Below, one piece after another: positions 34,265 through 46,989 of a stretch of DNA of 64,000 nt. The stretch comes from Dipteris shenzhenensis. Taxonomy: Eukaryota > Polypodiophyta > Polypodiopsida > Gleicheniales. The position numbers and the translations under genes were made by a program. The stretch is from NCBI GenBank assembly GCA_047967505.1, contig CM106538.1, one strand, 5' to 3'. Within the stretch, counting starts at the first letter, position 1. Every line of letters begins with the position of its first letter. The notes under the pieces are model-generated. The model made no database searches. It saw only the letters and a list, made by a program, of their open reading frames with translations, and was not told the DNA's origin.

Positions 34265-35040
34265 TAGAAAGAAGAAAGAAGGAAATAAAGTTTCATAAAG
34301 TCTTCGGAAGACCAATGGAGGGGTGGAGCTCAGCCGGTGCCAACCAGGTCCGGAATGTAGCTGTAGAAGACCCTTCCTTATGACCTGGTTGACGGTTGAC
34401 CTCATCATATTGGAGTGGGGAGAATAGCACATCAATGCTGTACTGGAAAGGAGGAAGTCTATGCATATGTAACCTTAGTCGCTCAAACCACCCCACTGTG
34501 TGCACATACCAGCATCTCTGGTCACCTCTCGCTGATAGCGCCATGGAGGAGGATAATGCTAACCATGGTAGTCTACTGCGTCCAGAAGTGCGATCTCCGT
34601 ATGACGTGAGACAGAAACCTTATGGAATCAGCTCGAGCCATGATGAAAATGGCCGGTCTTTCAAATTCCTATTGGGAGGAGGCAGTCTCTACAGCTCTAT
34701 AAAACTAGGTAATGACTTGAAAAGCCATATCAACCTGCAATGGTGAAGATCAAACTGAGCCTGAATGATCTGGTGAGGGATTGACGGCTTACTGCGAATC
34801 ATCCGTGATAGCATAAAAACCTGTAGTCGCTGCACACATGCCCACTCCGTATCTGACAAGTCTGGCCCCCAACAAGGGCTGCAATACATCTTTTCCGATC
34901 AAACCAAAGAGTCAAACAGTAGATATTTGGTGCGAGGGTCCTGAAAATGTGAACGGAAGCACTACCTCAGTCTGGCTAACAAGGCATACCCTCTGCTCAG
35001 GCGAGCTTGCATCGTCGGTTTCATGGTGAAATCTGAGGCC
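34265..35040 (-). mobile_element. LINE family C 3-prime fragment
   Basis: The minus strand ends in the family C terminus: CCATTGG, hairpin GTCTTCCGAAGAC (34300-34312), then A/T and a TTTCTTC-type repeat. Upstream, frames at 34293-34544 and 34689-34889 (QRCWYVHTVGWFERLRLH and similar) resemble the divergent C-terminal region of a LINE ORF2. The 5-prime edge near 35040 is approximate. Confidence 0.6.
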
Positions 35041-36299
35041 TCCCAGAGTATAGCCCCTCTAGAGAAAAAACGCACCCTCCCCTTCACCACCTCCCGCTGC
35101 CCCTTTGGCACAGCTAATGATCACCCTCACCATCCACCCTCCAATCATTCCATTTTTGCCCCCGTTCCCCGCAGCTCTGACTTTGACCCCCCTTGGCAGC
35201 ATCCACCTTGCCTAGGCCTTTTGCTCACTCTACCCTCCTTTGTCTCAATTCCATCCCGCCCCTTCACCAAGCCAAGGTACGGCTCCCATAGTGCCAGCAC
35301 ATAGGAGACTCCCACCCCCTTTTTTCTCGATCTTCGGGGCCAAGGCCTTGCCCAAGGGAGGCTTCACGTCGATAAAGTTTTGGCAGTTGGGACCCATTAT
35401 CTTGATGTCTCAGACGATAACCACATTGCACTTGGAGATGTTAGTCTTGATCTTGCAGCCTCGTAAAGGGGATTCTATTGGAGCAGTTGGAAGTACTTCC
35501 CATCCTTTCTGGGGCTTTAATTTTATAGCCGTAGGAGAGGAGCAATGGAACCCCTCCTCTTTGACTTTATGATGCAAGATCAGATGTTCTACGTGATAGA
35601 GTAGTAGTTGGGCCAATAGGGTAAGGGGCTTTGGATGAACCCATGGTCATACTGCCACCTTTCAACTCACGTTCTAAAGAAAGGGGTAATAAAAAAAGGA
35701 ATGCCTTGGTTGTTAAGGCAGTTTGAAGGGGAAAAAGGTAAGGGGGAAAAACAAGAGGAAGGGACATAGGGAGATGGAAAAGGGATAAAGGAGGGATGAA
35801 AGGATGAAACAAAAGGGGAGGGGGTCAGGGGAGGTAGCCTATTGGCACCCCAAAAGGCCTATGTCAAGGGGCAGCCTGAAGGGTTTAAAAAAAAAGGTAA
35901 AGGCAAAGGGAATGCCGCCACTCAAAGGTTGTGGGTACTAAAGGGGCTGGACAAGCCCTTGGCAGGCCACTGGAAACGACTACTAGGGCTGGGACATCTC
36001 TTAGGAGTGGCAAAACATGCTAAAAATCCCTTGCAGAGATGTGGGGGAGCCGAAATGCCCTGCAAGCAGCGCTGCAGAGGTGCAAACAACAGCCCAAGTC
36101 TCTTGCAAAAGGGGGGAAGTCCATGTGCACAGACAACCCCAAATGAGAGGTCAACAAGCCAAGAATTACAATGTTAACAGATCCGTAACTCAGGCTGATG
36201 AGGGGGAGAACACAAGTGAAAAGAGAGTCTGGCCAAGAAGGGTGGGCGAGGGGGAGGAGAGGGGGCAGAAAGGAGAGAAGGGGGGGGGGGGGGGCGGGG
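35041..36299 (+). other. Unassigned sequence, possibly LINE B 5-prime region
   Basis: No motif is recognised in the broken frames at 35023-35572 and 35842-36177, the latter being Lys/Gly-rich. A G-homopolymer-rich patch lies at 36230-36302. It precedes a LINE ORF1 zinc-knuckle remnant, so part may be LINE 5-prime UTR or ORF1. Confidence 0.35.
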
Positions 36300-37079
36300 G
36301 GGCTTGGAGCAAGTAGAGCAGGACCAATCAAGAATGCTAGAGTCCAGATTGCAGGCAGGCAGGCAGGACCAGTCTCGTATTTGCAGGACCTATGGACAGT
36401 TTGCTAGAGATTGCCCTAAAAAGAAGAAAAGACACATGAAAGCTTCTGGCGCAGCCTCTACTCAACCACAACCTTCAGCACTGTCACTAGTTGTACGTCA
36501 GGCCTGCTCTTGACGCCCCTCTATGTGTTCCAGTTAGAGTGAGAAGGGTTTCAACACTACCACATACAGACCATGTGGGACCTCCACCTTCAGATCAAGG
36601 ACCCTCTCACACTCTGGACCCTGCACATTAGGCAAGACCACCACATACAGATTAGGCAGTATCTCCCACATCCCGGACCCTTCCACTCTTGGACCTTCGG
36701 ACATTCCAGTTTTGGTTGGGCTAGTGAGGCTCCTGTGGTTGCTACTGTTTTGGCAGCCAACCCAGATAAGGATCTTGCACAGGTTGTTCATACAGAGATT
36801 TCTCCTCAGGTTGCGATTAGAGCCTCTTCAGATCCAATCTTGGATAAGACCACTGTTGGCATTCTTGCATATCCTCCTCCTAACTATGCTCCTTTGTCCG
36901 ATCCGTCCTCTTCCTCTTTCTTTGATAGAGGAAAGAAGCTGGTCTTTGCCTCGTCACCCTCCCCGAATGTGGGGATTCTTCGCACACCGGTGCTAGTCTT
37001 GTTCCAGAGGAATTCGTTTTCAGCCTTGGAGGATTTTGGTGATGAGGAGTATGTTCCCTCTACTTTGGTCAGCCAGTGA
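36300..37079 (+). pseudogene. LINE B ORF1 remnant
   Basis: A damaged zinc knuckle, CRTYGQFARDCPKKKKR (about 36382-36432), is followed by a Ser/Pro/Thr-rich region and an acidic end (SALEDFGDEEYVPSTLVSQ) with a TGA at 37077. The first Cys and the His of the knuckle appear lost. The frame shifts near 36510-36570. ORF1 would bind element RNA. Confidence 0.6.
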
Positions 37080-37586
37080 TTGGCATTCCCTTTGACAGAT
37101 CATTACCAGTAGACTCCTTTGGAAAGGAGCTGCTCTCCTAGGGCCCCATTATAGATTCAAGGGTCATTGGAGGTGACTTCAACATGGTTGAGTTGCCTTC
37201 AGACAAGAGAGGGGGCGGAGAGCGAGGCATTCACTCTTTGGACAGAGCAACATGGGATGCCTTCTTGTTTCGTTTCAGTGGCAGAGATGCTTGGTTTGAT
37301 GATGCTTTTCATAGTCAGCCTCAGTCTCTCTAGATTTCGTGGTCAAACAGGAGACAGAAGATGCCTATTCATGCATGGTTCGGTATGCATTGCCACATTG
37401 GTTTCTACTTCAGATCACTTTCTAGTGATTTTGATGATTTCGGAGTCTCATGCTAGAGGACGATCTACTAGTATTAGGATTCTAGAGGCCTTCTATGCAG
37501 AGGAGGACCTTACCGAGGTAGTTATGCAGATCTGGGTTTCACATATTCAAGGTGGAGTGCCATCTCCTTCACTTATGGCTACAGCA

Positions 37587-38100
37587 CTAATTGATATTAG
37601 TGACTTTTATCACTCGGTCACTGTTAACAGGAGATGGGAGATCCTAAGGTGTGAGGTTGGTATTTGCAAGCAGTTGGCAGCCTTGCAAAGGGAAGAGTAG
37701 AAACGGCTACGGATGCTTGAATTCAAGAGCGCCTTTCTACAGCCAAGGGCTCGACAATAGATATTAGCAGAGTATGCCTTTCATGCTTGTGAGTCATTCT
37801 GGACCCAAATGGGGGGTAGAGTCGATAAACACTTACAACACTAACTGATATTAGTGACTTTTATCACTAGGTTGCTGTTAACAGGAGATGGGAGATCCTA
37901 AGGTGTGAGGTTGGTATTCGCAAGCAGTTGGCAGCCTTGCAGAGGAAAGAGTAGAAACGGCCTACGGATGCTTGAATTCAAGAGCGCCTTTCTACGGCCA
38001 AGGGCTCGACAATAGATGTTGCTTGATCAGAGAGCAGATATGCCTTTCATGCCTGTGAGTCATTCTAGACCCAGATGGGGGGTAGAGTCGATAAACACTT
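37587..38100. repeat. Tandem duplication of about 254-266 bp in LINE B ORF2
   Basis: CTAATTGATATTAGTGAC at 37587 and CTAACTGATATTAGTGAC at 37841 begin two copies that both run to GTCGATAAACACTT (ending 37834 and 38100). The second copy holds a short extra piece near 38020-38035 that is also found in related LINE copies, so the first copy has a deletion. Confidence 0.88.
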
Positions 38101-38695
38101 TTTCTCTACTCTTGGCCTTAGACATAGTAGAGAGTGTCTTGTAGCTTATTGACTCAGGTTGGGTTTCACAGACACAGCCAGATACCATCCTGCGCATAGC
38201 TATATATTTTTATGCCTCCCTACTCACAACAGAACCTAACACTCAGGTTAGAGATGATGCTAGACATGCTATTTGGCAAAGCATTCGTGTGTTGGTGAAA
38301 CTTGACATGCGAGTTTCACTGGATGCGCCTTTAACCAATACCGAGTTCAGGACTGCACTATTGGCCCTTCCCAAGGGCAAGTGCCTAGGTTCAGACGGAC
38401 TTTTCTCCACCTTCTTTATCACATTTTGGGATATGATTGGGGATCACATTACCTAAACCGTGTAGGGGTGTGGGACTCGGGTAAGGTGCCTGGCTCACTT
38501 ACAGATGGTGTCATTCATCTCGTTCCAAAGGGGGGTAACAGAAATTTAGTGTCCCAGTGGAGGCCTATCACTCTCTTGGGCACTTGCTATAAGATCCTGG
38601 CCAAAGCAATTAGCTTGCACTGGTAGCCCACACTTCAGATTTTATTCATGATATGCAGAGTGGTTTTGATAATATTTTCTCATTTTGGGAAGCAT

Positions 38696-39392
38696 TAATG
38701 TTATACATGTATGTTCATAGGATATACATTTATGTTTCAAAAAAAACAGTTATATCTGCAGGTCTTCACATCTTAAGTCATCTAGATGATAATTCGCAAC
38801 TGACTCAGTTTGAGTCTGAGTCAATCGCATAATAGATGGATCCCTTGAAGTGGCATTCTTGATTGAAGTTCTGGCAATCTGAATTTTGAGAGGGAGGATG
38901 GAGAGGTACAAGGAGGATGGGAAGGTGAAAGAGGATGGATAGGTAGAAGGAGTCAGAGGAGGATGAGAGGTGGAAGGAGGATGGAGAGGTAAGAGAGGAG
39001 AGGTAGTGGAGGGATGGAGAGCTGAGAGCAGGCTGAGGATGGAGAGCAGCTGCCAGCCTGCAGGATGGAGAGCAGGTTGCAGCTTCTAGGGTGGAGAGTA
39101 GCCTGCAGGATGGAGGGATGGAGATGAGAGCAGGCTGCGGGTTCCAGGGTCTAGGAATCAAAGATGGAGAGGCTGAAGAGCAGCAGTACAGAGCAGCAGT
39201 ACGAGAGGCGGCAGAAATGGAGGACAGGAGGCGATGAATCGGCAAAAAACAGTTTAATCAAAAGATGGCCACACAACAACAACAACAAAAAGTGATTACG
39301 AAATGGCGTTTCGTTTCTAGAAGAAACATTGTTTGCATTTCTGCGTTTCCGTTTCCAGGCCAGAAATGGCCGTTTCTGGTAGCTATGCATTC
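38696..39392. mobile_element. Unclassified 0.7-kb insertion in LINE B
   Basis: The LINE reading breaks after the FSHFGKH/FWEA block and resumes at LDIEKAYDRVDW. The inserted sequence has an AT-rich start, GAGTCTGAGTCAATCG, a purine-rich minisatellite (GGATGGAGAGCAGGCTG-like units, 38880-39170) and an end with ATGGCGTTTCGTTTC and GGCCAGAAATGGCCGTTTCTGG. No protein, inverted termini or clear duplication was found; possible nonautonomous element. Confidence 0.5.
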
Positions 39393-41165
39393 TAATCTTG
39401 GATATTGAGAAAGCTTATGACAGAGTAGATTGGGGTTTTTTGGAGGGCACCCTTTTTCGTTTTGGTATTACAAATGTATGGATAAGAGGGGTTGCCTCCT
39501 TATATAGATCAGCCCACAGCCAGGTGCTTAATGGTGGAGCAAGGGGAAGAGCTTTCAGATTTCTAGATCAGTCCGCCAGGGATGCCCTCTTGCCCCCTTT
39601 CTCTATTTGTTCGTGGCTGAAGCTATGAGTATCCACATTAGATCTCGAGCGATCCCTCTCCACTGACACTCACATCTTTCAGGACAGCCTTGGATTTTTT
39701 TAACACAGCTGTGGGTGCACATATCAACTGGCACAAATCCAATGGCTTTTGGATTAGTGACGAGGACACTTTGGATTGGAGTAGCGACATTGGATTTACT
39801 TGGATTTAGAGGGGTGTCTCTGTAAGATATTTGGGTTGCCAGGTCGGTTTGGGCACCTCTCCATCACAGCAATTTTCTCTGGTGTTGGAGAGCATAAGGA
39901 GAAAGCTTCTCTTCTGGGGCTCTACCTACCTTGATCTTTCGTCCAGAGTAGTCGTGGTTAGCCAGGTCCTATTAGCCATTGCTTGGTTTGCTTGCTCTTG
40001 CTGGTGCCGTTCCAGGGATTGTATCACTCAATTGAGGAGACCGATTAGGAACTTCTATGGTGTGGACAGCACACAGGATGTTACAGCCAGGGTGGTGTGG
40101 GAGACTTTGTTCTTCCCCACTTCGGAAGGGGCTCTTAATATTATAGACCCTGATTTGTGGTGCAGGGTCTTGCTCTGTAAGATGGTTGTGAGGGGACTTA
40201 TGCCTAGGCAGGAGCCTTGGAAGTATTTCTTTATTCATAGCAAACAGTCTTGCACACATTCGTCAAAAGGAGACTGGATGGGTAGTATCAGATGGATCTT
40301 CACTTCAACCCGTCTCAGATTGCCTTACTCCCCTCTCATGGCTGCAATCTTGAAAGCATGGGCCAGCTTCAGGAGTACTCTTCAAAGGATTTCCCCCGTC
40401 CTCTTGTGAAGAGATCGATGTCATGTGGAATGGTTATATTTTGGACGAGCATGGCAAGCCACTTGGTGCTTCACATTACATGCAATGGTCTAGTTGGGAG
40501 AGGGGACCTACCTCCACTGTCGGATCCTAGAAAGCTCTTTTAAAAAGGTTCCAGATTGCCAAGATTCTCAGTTCTTTTGCCTCTTCCCCTTTCTTCATGA
40601 CTTGGGGGTCAGTTGTGCTTGGCTTTCTCTTTCGCGGCCTCAAGTCTTTTTTGAGAGACATGACTCATCATGGGCCTTGGCGATCAAACAACACTTGATT
40701 GAGTCATAATCTTTGGATGATATTCCAACTGTACCCTTTAGGAATGTGCATGCTTCTATGGACACCTCCCGGGAGATCCTGGCGAGCATTTTAATGTAGC
40801 ATTCTTGGAGAGCCAGAAGCACAGAGGCTTTGGATGGGACTCAGGTTCACCCTGCTTGCACTCTAGCCAGTATATGGATAGACACTATACATACACTGAT
40901 GGCTACCTGGATGAGTATGCAAGGATCCTCTTGGGCAGCCACTGCTAGGAGGGTTATTTTCATCAGGGAATGGAGGGGCTCCCCCTTCTTCTTTGAGAAT
41001 TCCATAGGGTTGAGATGGCACTCTCAGCCACAACCTTGGTTATTTTCTACCTCATTTTGAGGGTTTGTTTTTCATCGTTATTTTCTACCTCATTTTAAGG
41101 GTTTTTTTTTCATGCACAACAAGATGCTTTTTTTTCATGCACAGCATGATGTCTGTTTTTTGCAC

Positions 41166-41734
41166 AAAAAACCTTAAGATTGCAATAGCGGCAAAGCTCG
41201 GAGTATACAAAAGAATAGGCATCTTCACTTTAATTTGCTTAAAAAATTGACATTCTTAAACTTACATAGCATTACATCAATAACAGAGAGGCTTACAACA
41301 ACTGCACACCACAGTTTGATACGCCAAATCTTGTAGCAACTAAAATATGGCTCCATGAGACAAGTCAACTGGTTCAGATCAAAACACAATTGCCCAGAAG
41401 AGCCTTCATAGCTACACATTCAACATGGGTTGGCATTCCTGAATCTTACCTTCTTGATCTAGAATCAGGGTTTGAAATGGTTCAAACCTGGCTCTGGATC
41501 AAGTGGTGGCTGTATAGTCAACAATTTTGGCACAACCAAAGGAACAAATGTCAACCATGAGCTCAAATTCACTCTTGGGTAGCCAAGGCTAGCACATGAC
41601 CATTGAGAGAGCACACAACGGAAATGAGAATCTGGGATATAAGAATGATAAAAATGGAAGAAGTTCAATAAAGGAGACAAGATCTGTACAGGGAGGCAAC
41701 GAGAGAGAAGCTGCCTTTCGAATGTGAATGGCAT
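41166..41734. other. Spacer between two LINE ends, nothing recognised
   Basis: It lies between the tail of the plus-strand family B LINE and the tail of the minus-strand one. A minus frame at 41465-41836 has no recognisable motif. Confidence 0.35.
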
Positions 41735-42177
41735 AGGTTTTTTAAATAAGGCCAAGAGCAATGCCCATGGTAGAAATACATAATGCATATCATGAAAAAC
41801 AAAATACCACGAGTGGGCAAACAACGTGCTCATCAAGAAGAGCTAGTAAAGCACCAAGGTTGACGGTGGAAATGCCACCTCAAAGCTATGGTGTACTCTG
41901 AGAAAAAAGGGGAGCCACTCCACTCTCTAAGGAAAATAGTCCTCTTGGTAGAGGCCGCTCGGGAAGACCCCTACATGCCCAACCAAATGACCATCAAAGT
42001 GTGTGTAGTGTCTATTGACATACTAGCCTATGTGTGAGAAGGGTGGACCAGGGAGCCATCAAGAACCTTTGTGCATGTGTACCTCCAAATATGCCACATT
42101 GAAATGCTTGCTAAAATCTCCCAAAAAGTATCTAGTGAGGCATACGTAGGTCTGTAAGGAGAAAGGGGCATCATCCA

Positions 42178-42910
42178 TGTTAGATATCAATGCTCCACTC
42201 TCGTGTAACTACGCGGGAACCAGCTAACTCTACTTGTAAGCCCCCCATATGAGGAGAAGGCATTGGAGTAGCTGGGTTATCCGGTAGGTCTTGGTTTGGA
42301 CATCAGATGGGGGCCATGTGTGGCCTAATGGCTGGACGGCTTCAGATAGAGTTGGCACACTGCCAACTAGGCTACATGCAAGTGCGGGAAGGCATCCCAT
42401 GACTGACCACACTGAGGGTAGACGGAGCATTTCTCCGGGCAGCCCACTCTCGAGTTGCGGGGCCCATTTGGAGCCCCAGAGGATCCCGGATGGCTGTGGG
42501 CCGAACGACAACTGTAGGCCAATTGCTCTATTCAGCGCCACGGTTCTATCGCGTGGTCGGTGGCCTATTTCGGGACCGACCTCCAGTCGGCCGGTTTGGG
42601 CGGACTGGGTCGGTCTCCCAATTTAGTCTAACCGACTACGGCTGGTGGCTATATAAGAGCAAGCCCATGAAGCTCATAATCACCACTGGCTACAGCAACC
42701 CTGATTCCTTAGCATCTAGCCTTCGTCCTCTATTGTTTTCAACACGCCATCGAAGCTTCCCACATAGGAGCACACGGCTGGGAGGCAGTGCCATCTATTG
42801 TATCAGTTTTACAGTAATCAAATTTTTGATTCTCCATACTATCTACTTTTCTCTCTTGCATATGAGATCCTGTTATCTGTTGAGCACAGACGTTGTATTG
42901 TTTTCTTACA
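42178..42910 (+). repeat. Copia 5-prime LTR
   Basis: It starts TGTTAGATATC and ends TTTTCTTACA. A TATA box, CTATATAAGAGC, lies near 42649-42660; the 3-prime LTR has CTATCTAAGAG instead, a broken TATA. The first 300 bases are conserved between the LTRs. Confidence 0.95.
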
Positions 42911-42922
42911 TGGTATCAGAGC
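42911..42922 (+). promoter_or_regulatory. Copia primer-binding site
   Basis: TGGTATCAGAGC directly follows the LTR, complementary to the plant initiator Met tRNA 3-prime end. Confidence 0.92.
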
Positions 42923-42980
42923 TTGGGCTCTAGGAAGAAGATTTGGTAGTGTGTTTCTGTTTGCGAGTAGATTATGAGAG

Positions 42981-45900
42981 ATGGCCTAGCCCGCAAGACT
43001 GCGAATCCCATCGTTGGGCGAAAGCGGAAAGTTGGACGGCACTGACTATCCACTCTGGAAGTTCAAGATGAAGACCATCCTAAGCGCATACAAGCTTTGG
43101 GATACTGCTACTGGGGTGGACTTGAAGCCGGTTGCGAGACCAAATCCAGCCAATGCATCACAACAGATAGTACCAATTGCGGATGAGATTCTCGCGTGGA
43201 CAAGAAGAAATGCAGATGCACTGTGTTCTATTGTCTGCAGTGAAGTGATTCTGTCATGGCGTTAATTCAACATGTCACCACAGCGGAGGAGGCATGGACG
43301 GTCTTGAAAAATCAGTACGAGACCACGAATCAGACGCAGATTCAAAATCTAGAGACTCAACTCGCGAACGAGAAACTGTCTGAGTCTGAAGCGACAGAGA
43401 AGTTCATCACTAGGGTGAAGAATCTACGCGATCAGATGACTGCGATTGGCATCACCATCACCAGCGAGAATCTAGCACGAAGGTGCATACGGATTCTCCC
43501 ACCAAAGTACGACGGTCTTGTTAGCGCGCAGAACAGAAATCCATCCCTCAACTTTGAGGATTTCAACGCAATGCTTCTGGAGGAGGAGATGCGTCAAAAG
43601 ACAAGGACTGGAAAAGATTCGGCTTTCTATGCTGGATCAAAGAAAGATAAGGGTAAGGACTCTGGTAACCCATCTTCTTTGTGATAAAAAGAGAAAGAAG
43701 AAGATCAAGTGCTTCTATTGCAATAAGGCAGGGCACAAGCAGAATGAGTGCCGGAAGAAGATTATAGATGAGAAGAACGGAGTAAAGAAAGAGTCCAGCA
43801 ACAGCGCACAGGCAGTACCAGTAGAGTTGTTCGTAGCAATTAAGGAGATTTGTATGGAGGCAGTTCATGTACCTGTAGATGAACCTATTGACAGTGGTGC
43901 ATCGCGCCACATGACCAGTCGGAGGGATTTGTATACCTCTCTACATCCAGTAGGGAATAACATCCTGGTAGCAGTCGGCAATGATGCAAAATGTCCAGCA
44001 AAAGGAAAAGGTATGATAGCTCTCAAGTCAGATGGAGCTGTAAAATAGTTGTCCGATGTTCTTTATGTGCCAGATATCAAGAGGAACTTGTCCGTTTCTG
44101 CGATCACGGATCGGGACCTCAAAGTTCACTTCGATAAGAATGGCGCACAGATTTTGAATCTTCAAGGGGAGGTCATTGGTAAAGGTACACGGCACAACAA
44201 CATCTACGAACTCTCAGCTTTTAGTGCTCGAGCTGATGTGAGCAACACTAAGCTGTGGCATGAAAGGTTTGGTCATCTAAACCTTAGTTCTTTAAAGAAG
44301 ATGCATAAAAGTGGAATGATTGCAGACCTACCAGAAATTACAAATCTGCCCGATGTATGTGAAGCTTGCATGATGGGGGCAAGCAGCATCGGTAGCCCTT
44401 TCCTAAAGAGGCCAGCAGGGCAAAGGCTCCTCTAGGGTTCGTTCACACGTAACTCTACAGAAAGATGGAGACGGAAGCTTTGGGTGGTTCCTACTACTTC
44501 ATGACGCTGATCGACGACTACAGTAGAAGGATATGGATATACTTCTTGAAGACTAAAGATGAGGCTCTTAGTAAGTTCAAAGAATGGCATGTAATGGTCG
44601 AGAAAGAAATGGGGAGGAAGGTGAAGAAGTTGAGATCAGACAAAGGTGGAGAGTTCACATCAAGTGAATTCGAAAGTTACTGCAAAAGTCACGGAATTAA
44701 GAGGCAGAAACCCCGGCCACATACAACACAGCAAAATGGAGTAGCAGAGCGCAAGATGCACGTCATCTGCGAAATGGGCAGGAGTATGATGAAAGGGAAA
44801 GATTCGCCAAAGTCTTTCTAGGCTGAAGCATGTAACACGGCAATTTACATTCTGAATCGTAGCTACACGAAGGCTGTGAACGGAATGACTCCACTGCAGG
44901 CCTTTTCTAGTAAGAAACCTTCAGCTGCACATTTTAGAGTTTTTGGATGTGACTGTTTTGTGCATGTCCCTGATGCTAACAGGACCAAATGGGAACCGAA
45001 GAGCCGGAACTGTATTTTCTTGGGCTACAGTGAAGAGGCGAAGGATTACTGTCTCTATAATCCTGTTACCAAGAAGGTAATAGTAAGTTGCGATGTGGTC
45101 TTCTCAAAACAACCGCATCAATTGGAGGAGGATGCTTCCTTCCCAGACAACTAGGACCAGGATATCCATCCAGTACAACCACCAACAGCAGACCGAACTC
45201 CCCCAACGATGCTTGGGAGGATTCAAGATAAAGAAGAGGAAGAAGAGCTTGTAGAACCACAATGGCAACGGCCATTCCTGAAGTGGGTAAAGCAGCTTTT
45301 GGACGGCAGAGAAACTCCAGCCATTGAGGAGGAACCATCCGAACACCGCCGGTCCAAGAGATTAGAGGAGCAAAGAAGGGCGCAGGAACACTTGGTCAAC
45401 TATGCTTTGATGATAGAGGTGATCCGTGCTGAAAAACCCAAGTGTCTTGAAGAGGTACAGGGTGATGATAGGTGGATGGAGGCTATGCAGTCGGAGTATG
45501 GCTCCATAATGAAGAATAACACTTGGGACCTTGTGGATCGACCACCAAAATGCAAGGTCATCGGTACCAAGTGGGTGTACAAGACCAAGTACAAGTCCGA
45601 CGGCACGTTGGATAAGCACAAGGCTCGGCTCGTGGCAAAAGGATTCGCACAGGTACGTGGTTTTGATTATCAGGATACTTTTGCTTCCACAGCTCGACTA
45701 ACCACAATTCGTAGTGTTTTCGCTTTAGCAGCACAAGAAAGTTGGCCCGTGTTTCAGATGGATGTAAAATCTGCCTTTCTGAATAGAGATCTCAAGGAGG
45801 AGGTATACGTGGAACAACCACCAGGTTTTGTGATCTCGGATTCAGAAGGTAAAGTCTGTAAACTGAAGAAGGCACTTTACGGGCTGAAACAGGTCCCACG

Positions 45901-46959
45901 AGCGTGGTACCAGCAGATTGATGCCTACTTTCTGCAAAACGGGTTCAGGAGGAGCCCATCTAATGCAAATTTGTATAACTACAGAGAAGGAGGCATGTGT
46001 ATGATCGTGGTTCTTTACGTGGACGACCTTGTCATAACAGGGAACCATGAAGAGAAGATCTCGCAAACAAAGCATTTGCTAGGAAGAGAGTTTGAAATGA
46101 TAGACCTCGGACTCATGCATTTCTATTTGGGGATTGAAGTTTGGCAAGAGCCAAAACAGATCTTCATCTCACAGCTGAAGTATGTTGGAGAGATACTGAA
46201 GGCATTTGGCATGGCTGAGTGCAAGACAGTTGGCACCCCTATGGAGGTTGACGTGAAGCTCTCAAACGAGGATTCATCACCACTGGTGGACGAAGCGAAG
46301 TACAAAATACTTGTGGGCAGCTTGATTTACTTGTGCAACACGCGGCCCGACATCAGCTTTGCGACTGGTGTACTAAGCAGGTTTTCCAATAAGCCCCGGG
46401 AGAACAATGTTGGAGGGCAGGGATGTGGGTGCTGAAATACATCAAAGGCACACTTGATTATGGCATCACCTATACCAAGGGCAACATCTTGATCGGATTC
46501 TATGACTCGGATTGGGCAGGAGACGTGGATAGCAGGAGATCAGTGACAGGTTACTATTTCTCACTTGGATTTGGAGCTGTGTCATGGGTCAGCAAGAAGC
46601 AACCCACAGTTGCTCTTTCTTCTACTGAGGTTGAGTACAAATCAGCATGTTTTGCTTCTTGTGAGGCAGTGTGGTTGAGGAGGATTTTAGGGGACATGGG
46701 TGCAGAGCAGAACAAGCCAATGCAGTTATCATGTGACAATCAGAGTTGCATGGCGATTGCAAAGAACCCTGTGTTTCAGGCTCGCACAAAACACATTGAG
46801 ATTCAATATCACTTTGTACGCGAGCTCATCATGGATGGAGAGGTCGAGTTGGTGTACTGTTCGACTACAGAGAATGCTGCGGACATCTTCACGAAGGCTC
46901 TTGGAAGAGACTTGCTGGAGAGGCATCTTCATCGACTTGGCATTGGGCCGAAAAAGTAA
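42981..46959 (+). pseudogene. Copia gag-pol polyprotein, broken
   Basis: The likely start is the ATG at 42981; codon 3 is TAG. Gag has the DGTDYPLWKFKM and YETTNQTQIQ blocks and the knuckle CFYCNKAGHKQNEC (about 43711). Protease has DSGASRHMT. A pre-integrase block (LWHERFGHLNLSSLKKM) and integrase follow with the DDE residues visible in TLIDDYSR, LRSDKGGEF and NGVAERK. RT has FQMDVKSAFLN, ALYGLKQVPRAWYQ and catalytic YVDD near 46015. RNase H has FYDSDWAGD, STEVEY and CDNQS and ends at 46959. Breaks: frameshifts near 43255, 43680, 44440 and 46425; TAG stops at 42987, 44046, 44433, 44819 and 45152. Confidence 0.95.
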
Positions 46960-46978
46960 GTTCACTTGCGGGTGGACA

Positions 46979-46989
46979 TTGAGGGGGGG
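46979..46989 (+). promoter_or_regulatory. Copia polypurine tract
   Basis: TTGAGGGGGGG lies immediately before the TG of the 3-prime LTR and would prime plus-strand synthesis. Confidence 0.9.

Larger units (their letters stand above)
37150..41060 (+). pseudogene. LINE B ORF2, deleted and interrupted
   Basis: The endonuclease is represented only from its GGDFNMVE block (37165-37190) to the SDHFLV block (about 37409). The RT entry LIDISDFYHSV / EVGICKQLAALQ follows, then PKGGNRNLVSQWRPITLLGTCYKILAKA (38520-38610). A 0.7-kb insert lies before DIEKAYDRVDWGFLEGTL (about 39400). The region of the catalytic ADD is deleted near 39640-39670. The C-terminal blocks (DTIHTLMATWMSMQGSSWAA, FENSIGLRWHSQPQPW) end at 41060. 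Multiple stops make it inactive. Confidence 0.82.
36300..41165 (+). mobile_element. LINE family B, long plus-strand copy, defective
   Basis: The copy has an ORF1 remnant, an ORF2 missing much of its endonuclease, and the family 3-prime UTR (TTTTTCATGCACAACAAGATG, TTTTTTGCACAAAAAAC) ending near 41165. It contains a 254-266-bp tandem duplication and a 0.7-kb foreign insertion. The 5-prime edge is uncertain. Confidence 0.8.

Noticed and set aside
34838-35029. Small plus-strand frame after the LINE C fragment.
   Set aside because: It overlaps the antisense of the LINE and has no motif.
553-46959. Many in-frame TAG codons at glutamine-like positions could suggest a variant code in which TAG is read as Gln.
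   Set aside because: TAA and TGA stops and frameshifts occur in the same elements, some TAGs replace Trp, and stops are confined to decaying retroelements. Transition decay explains them.
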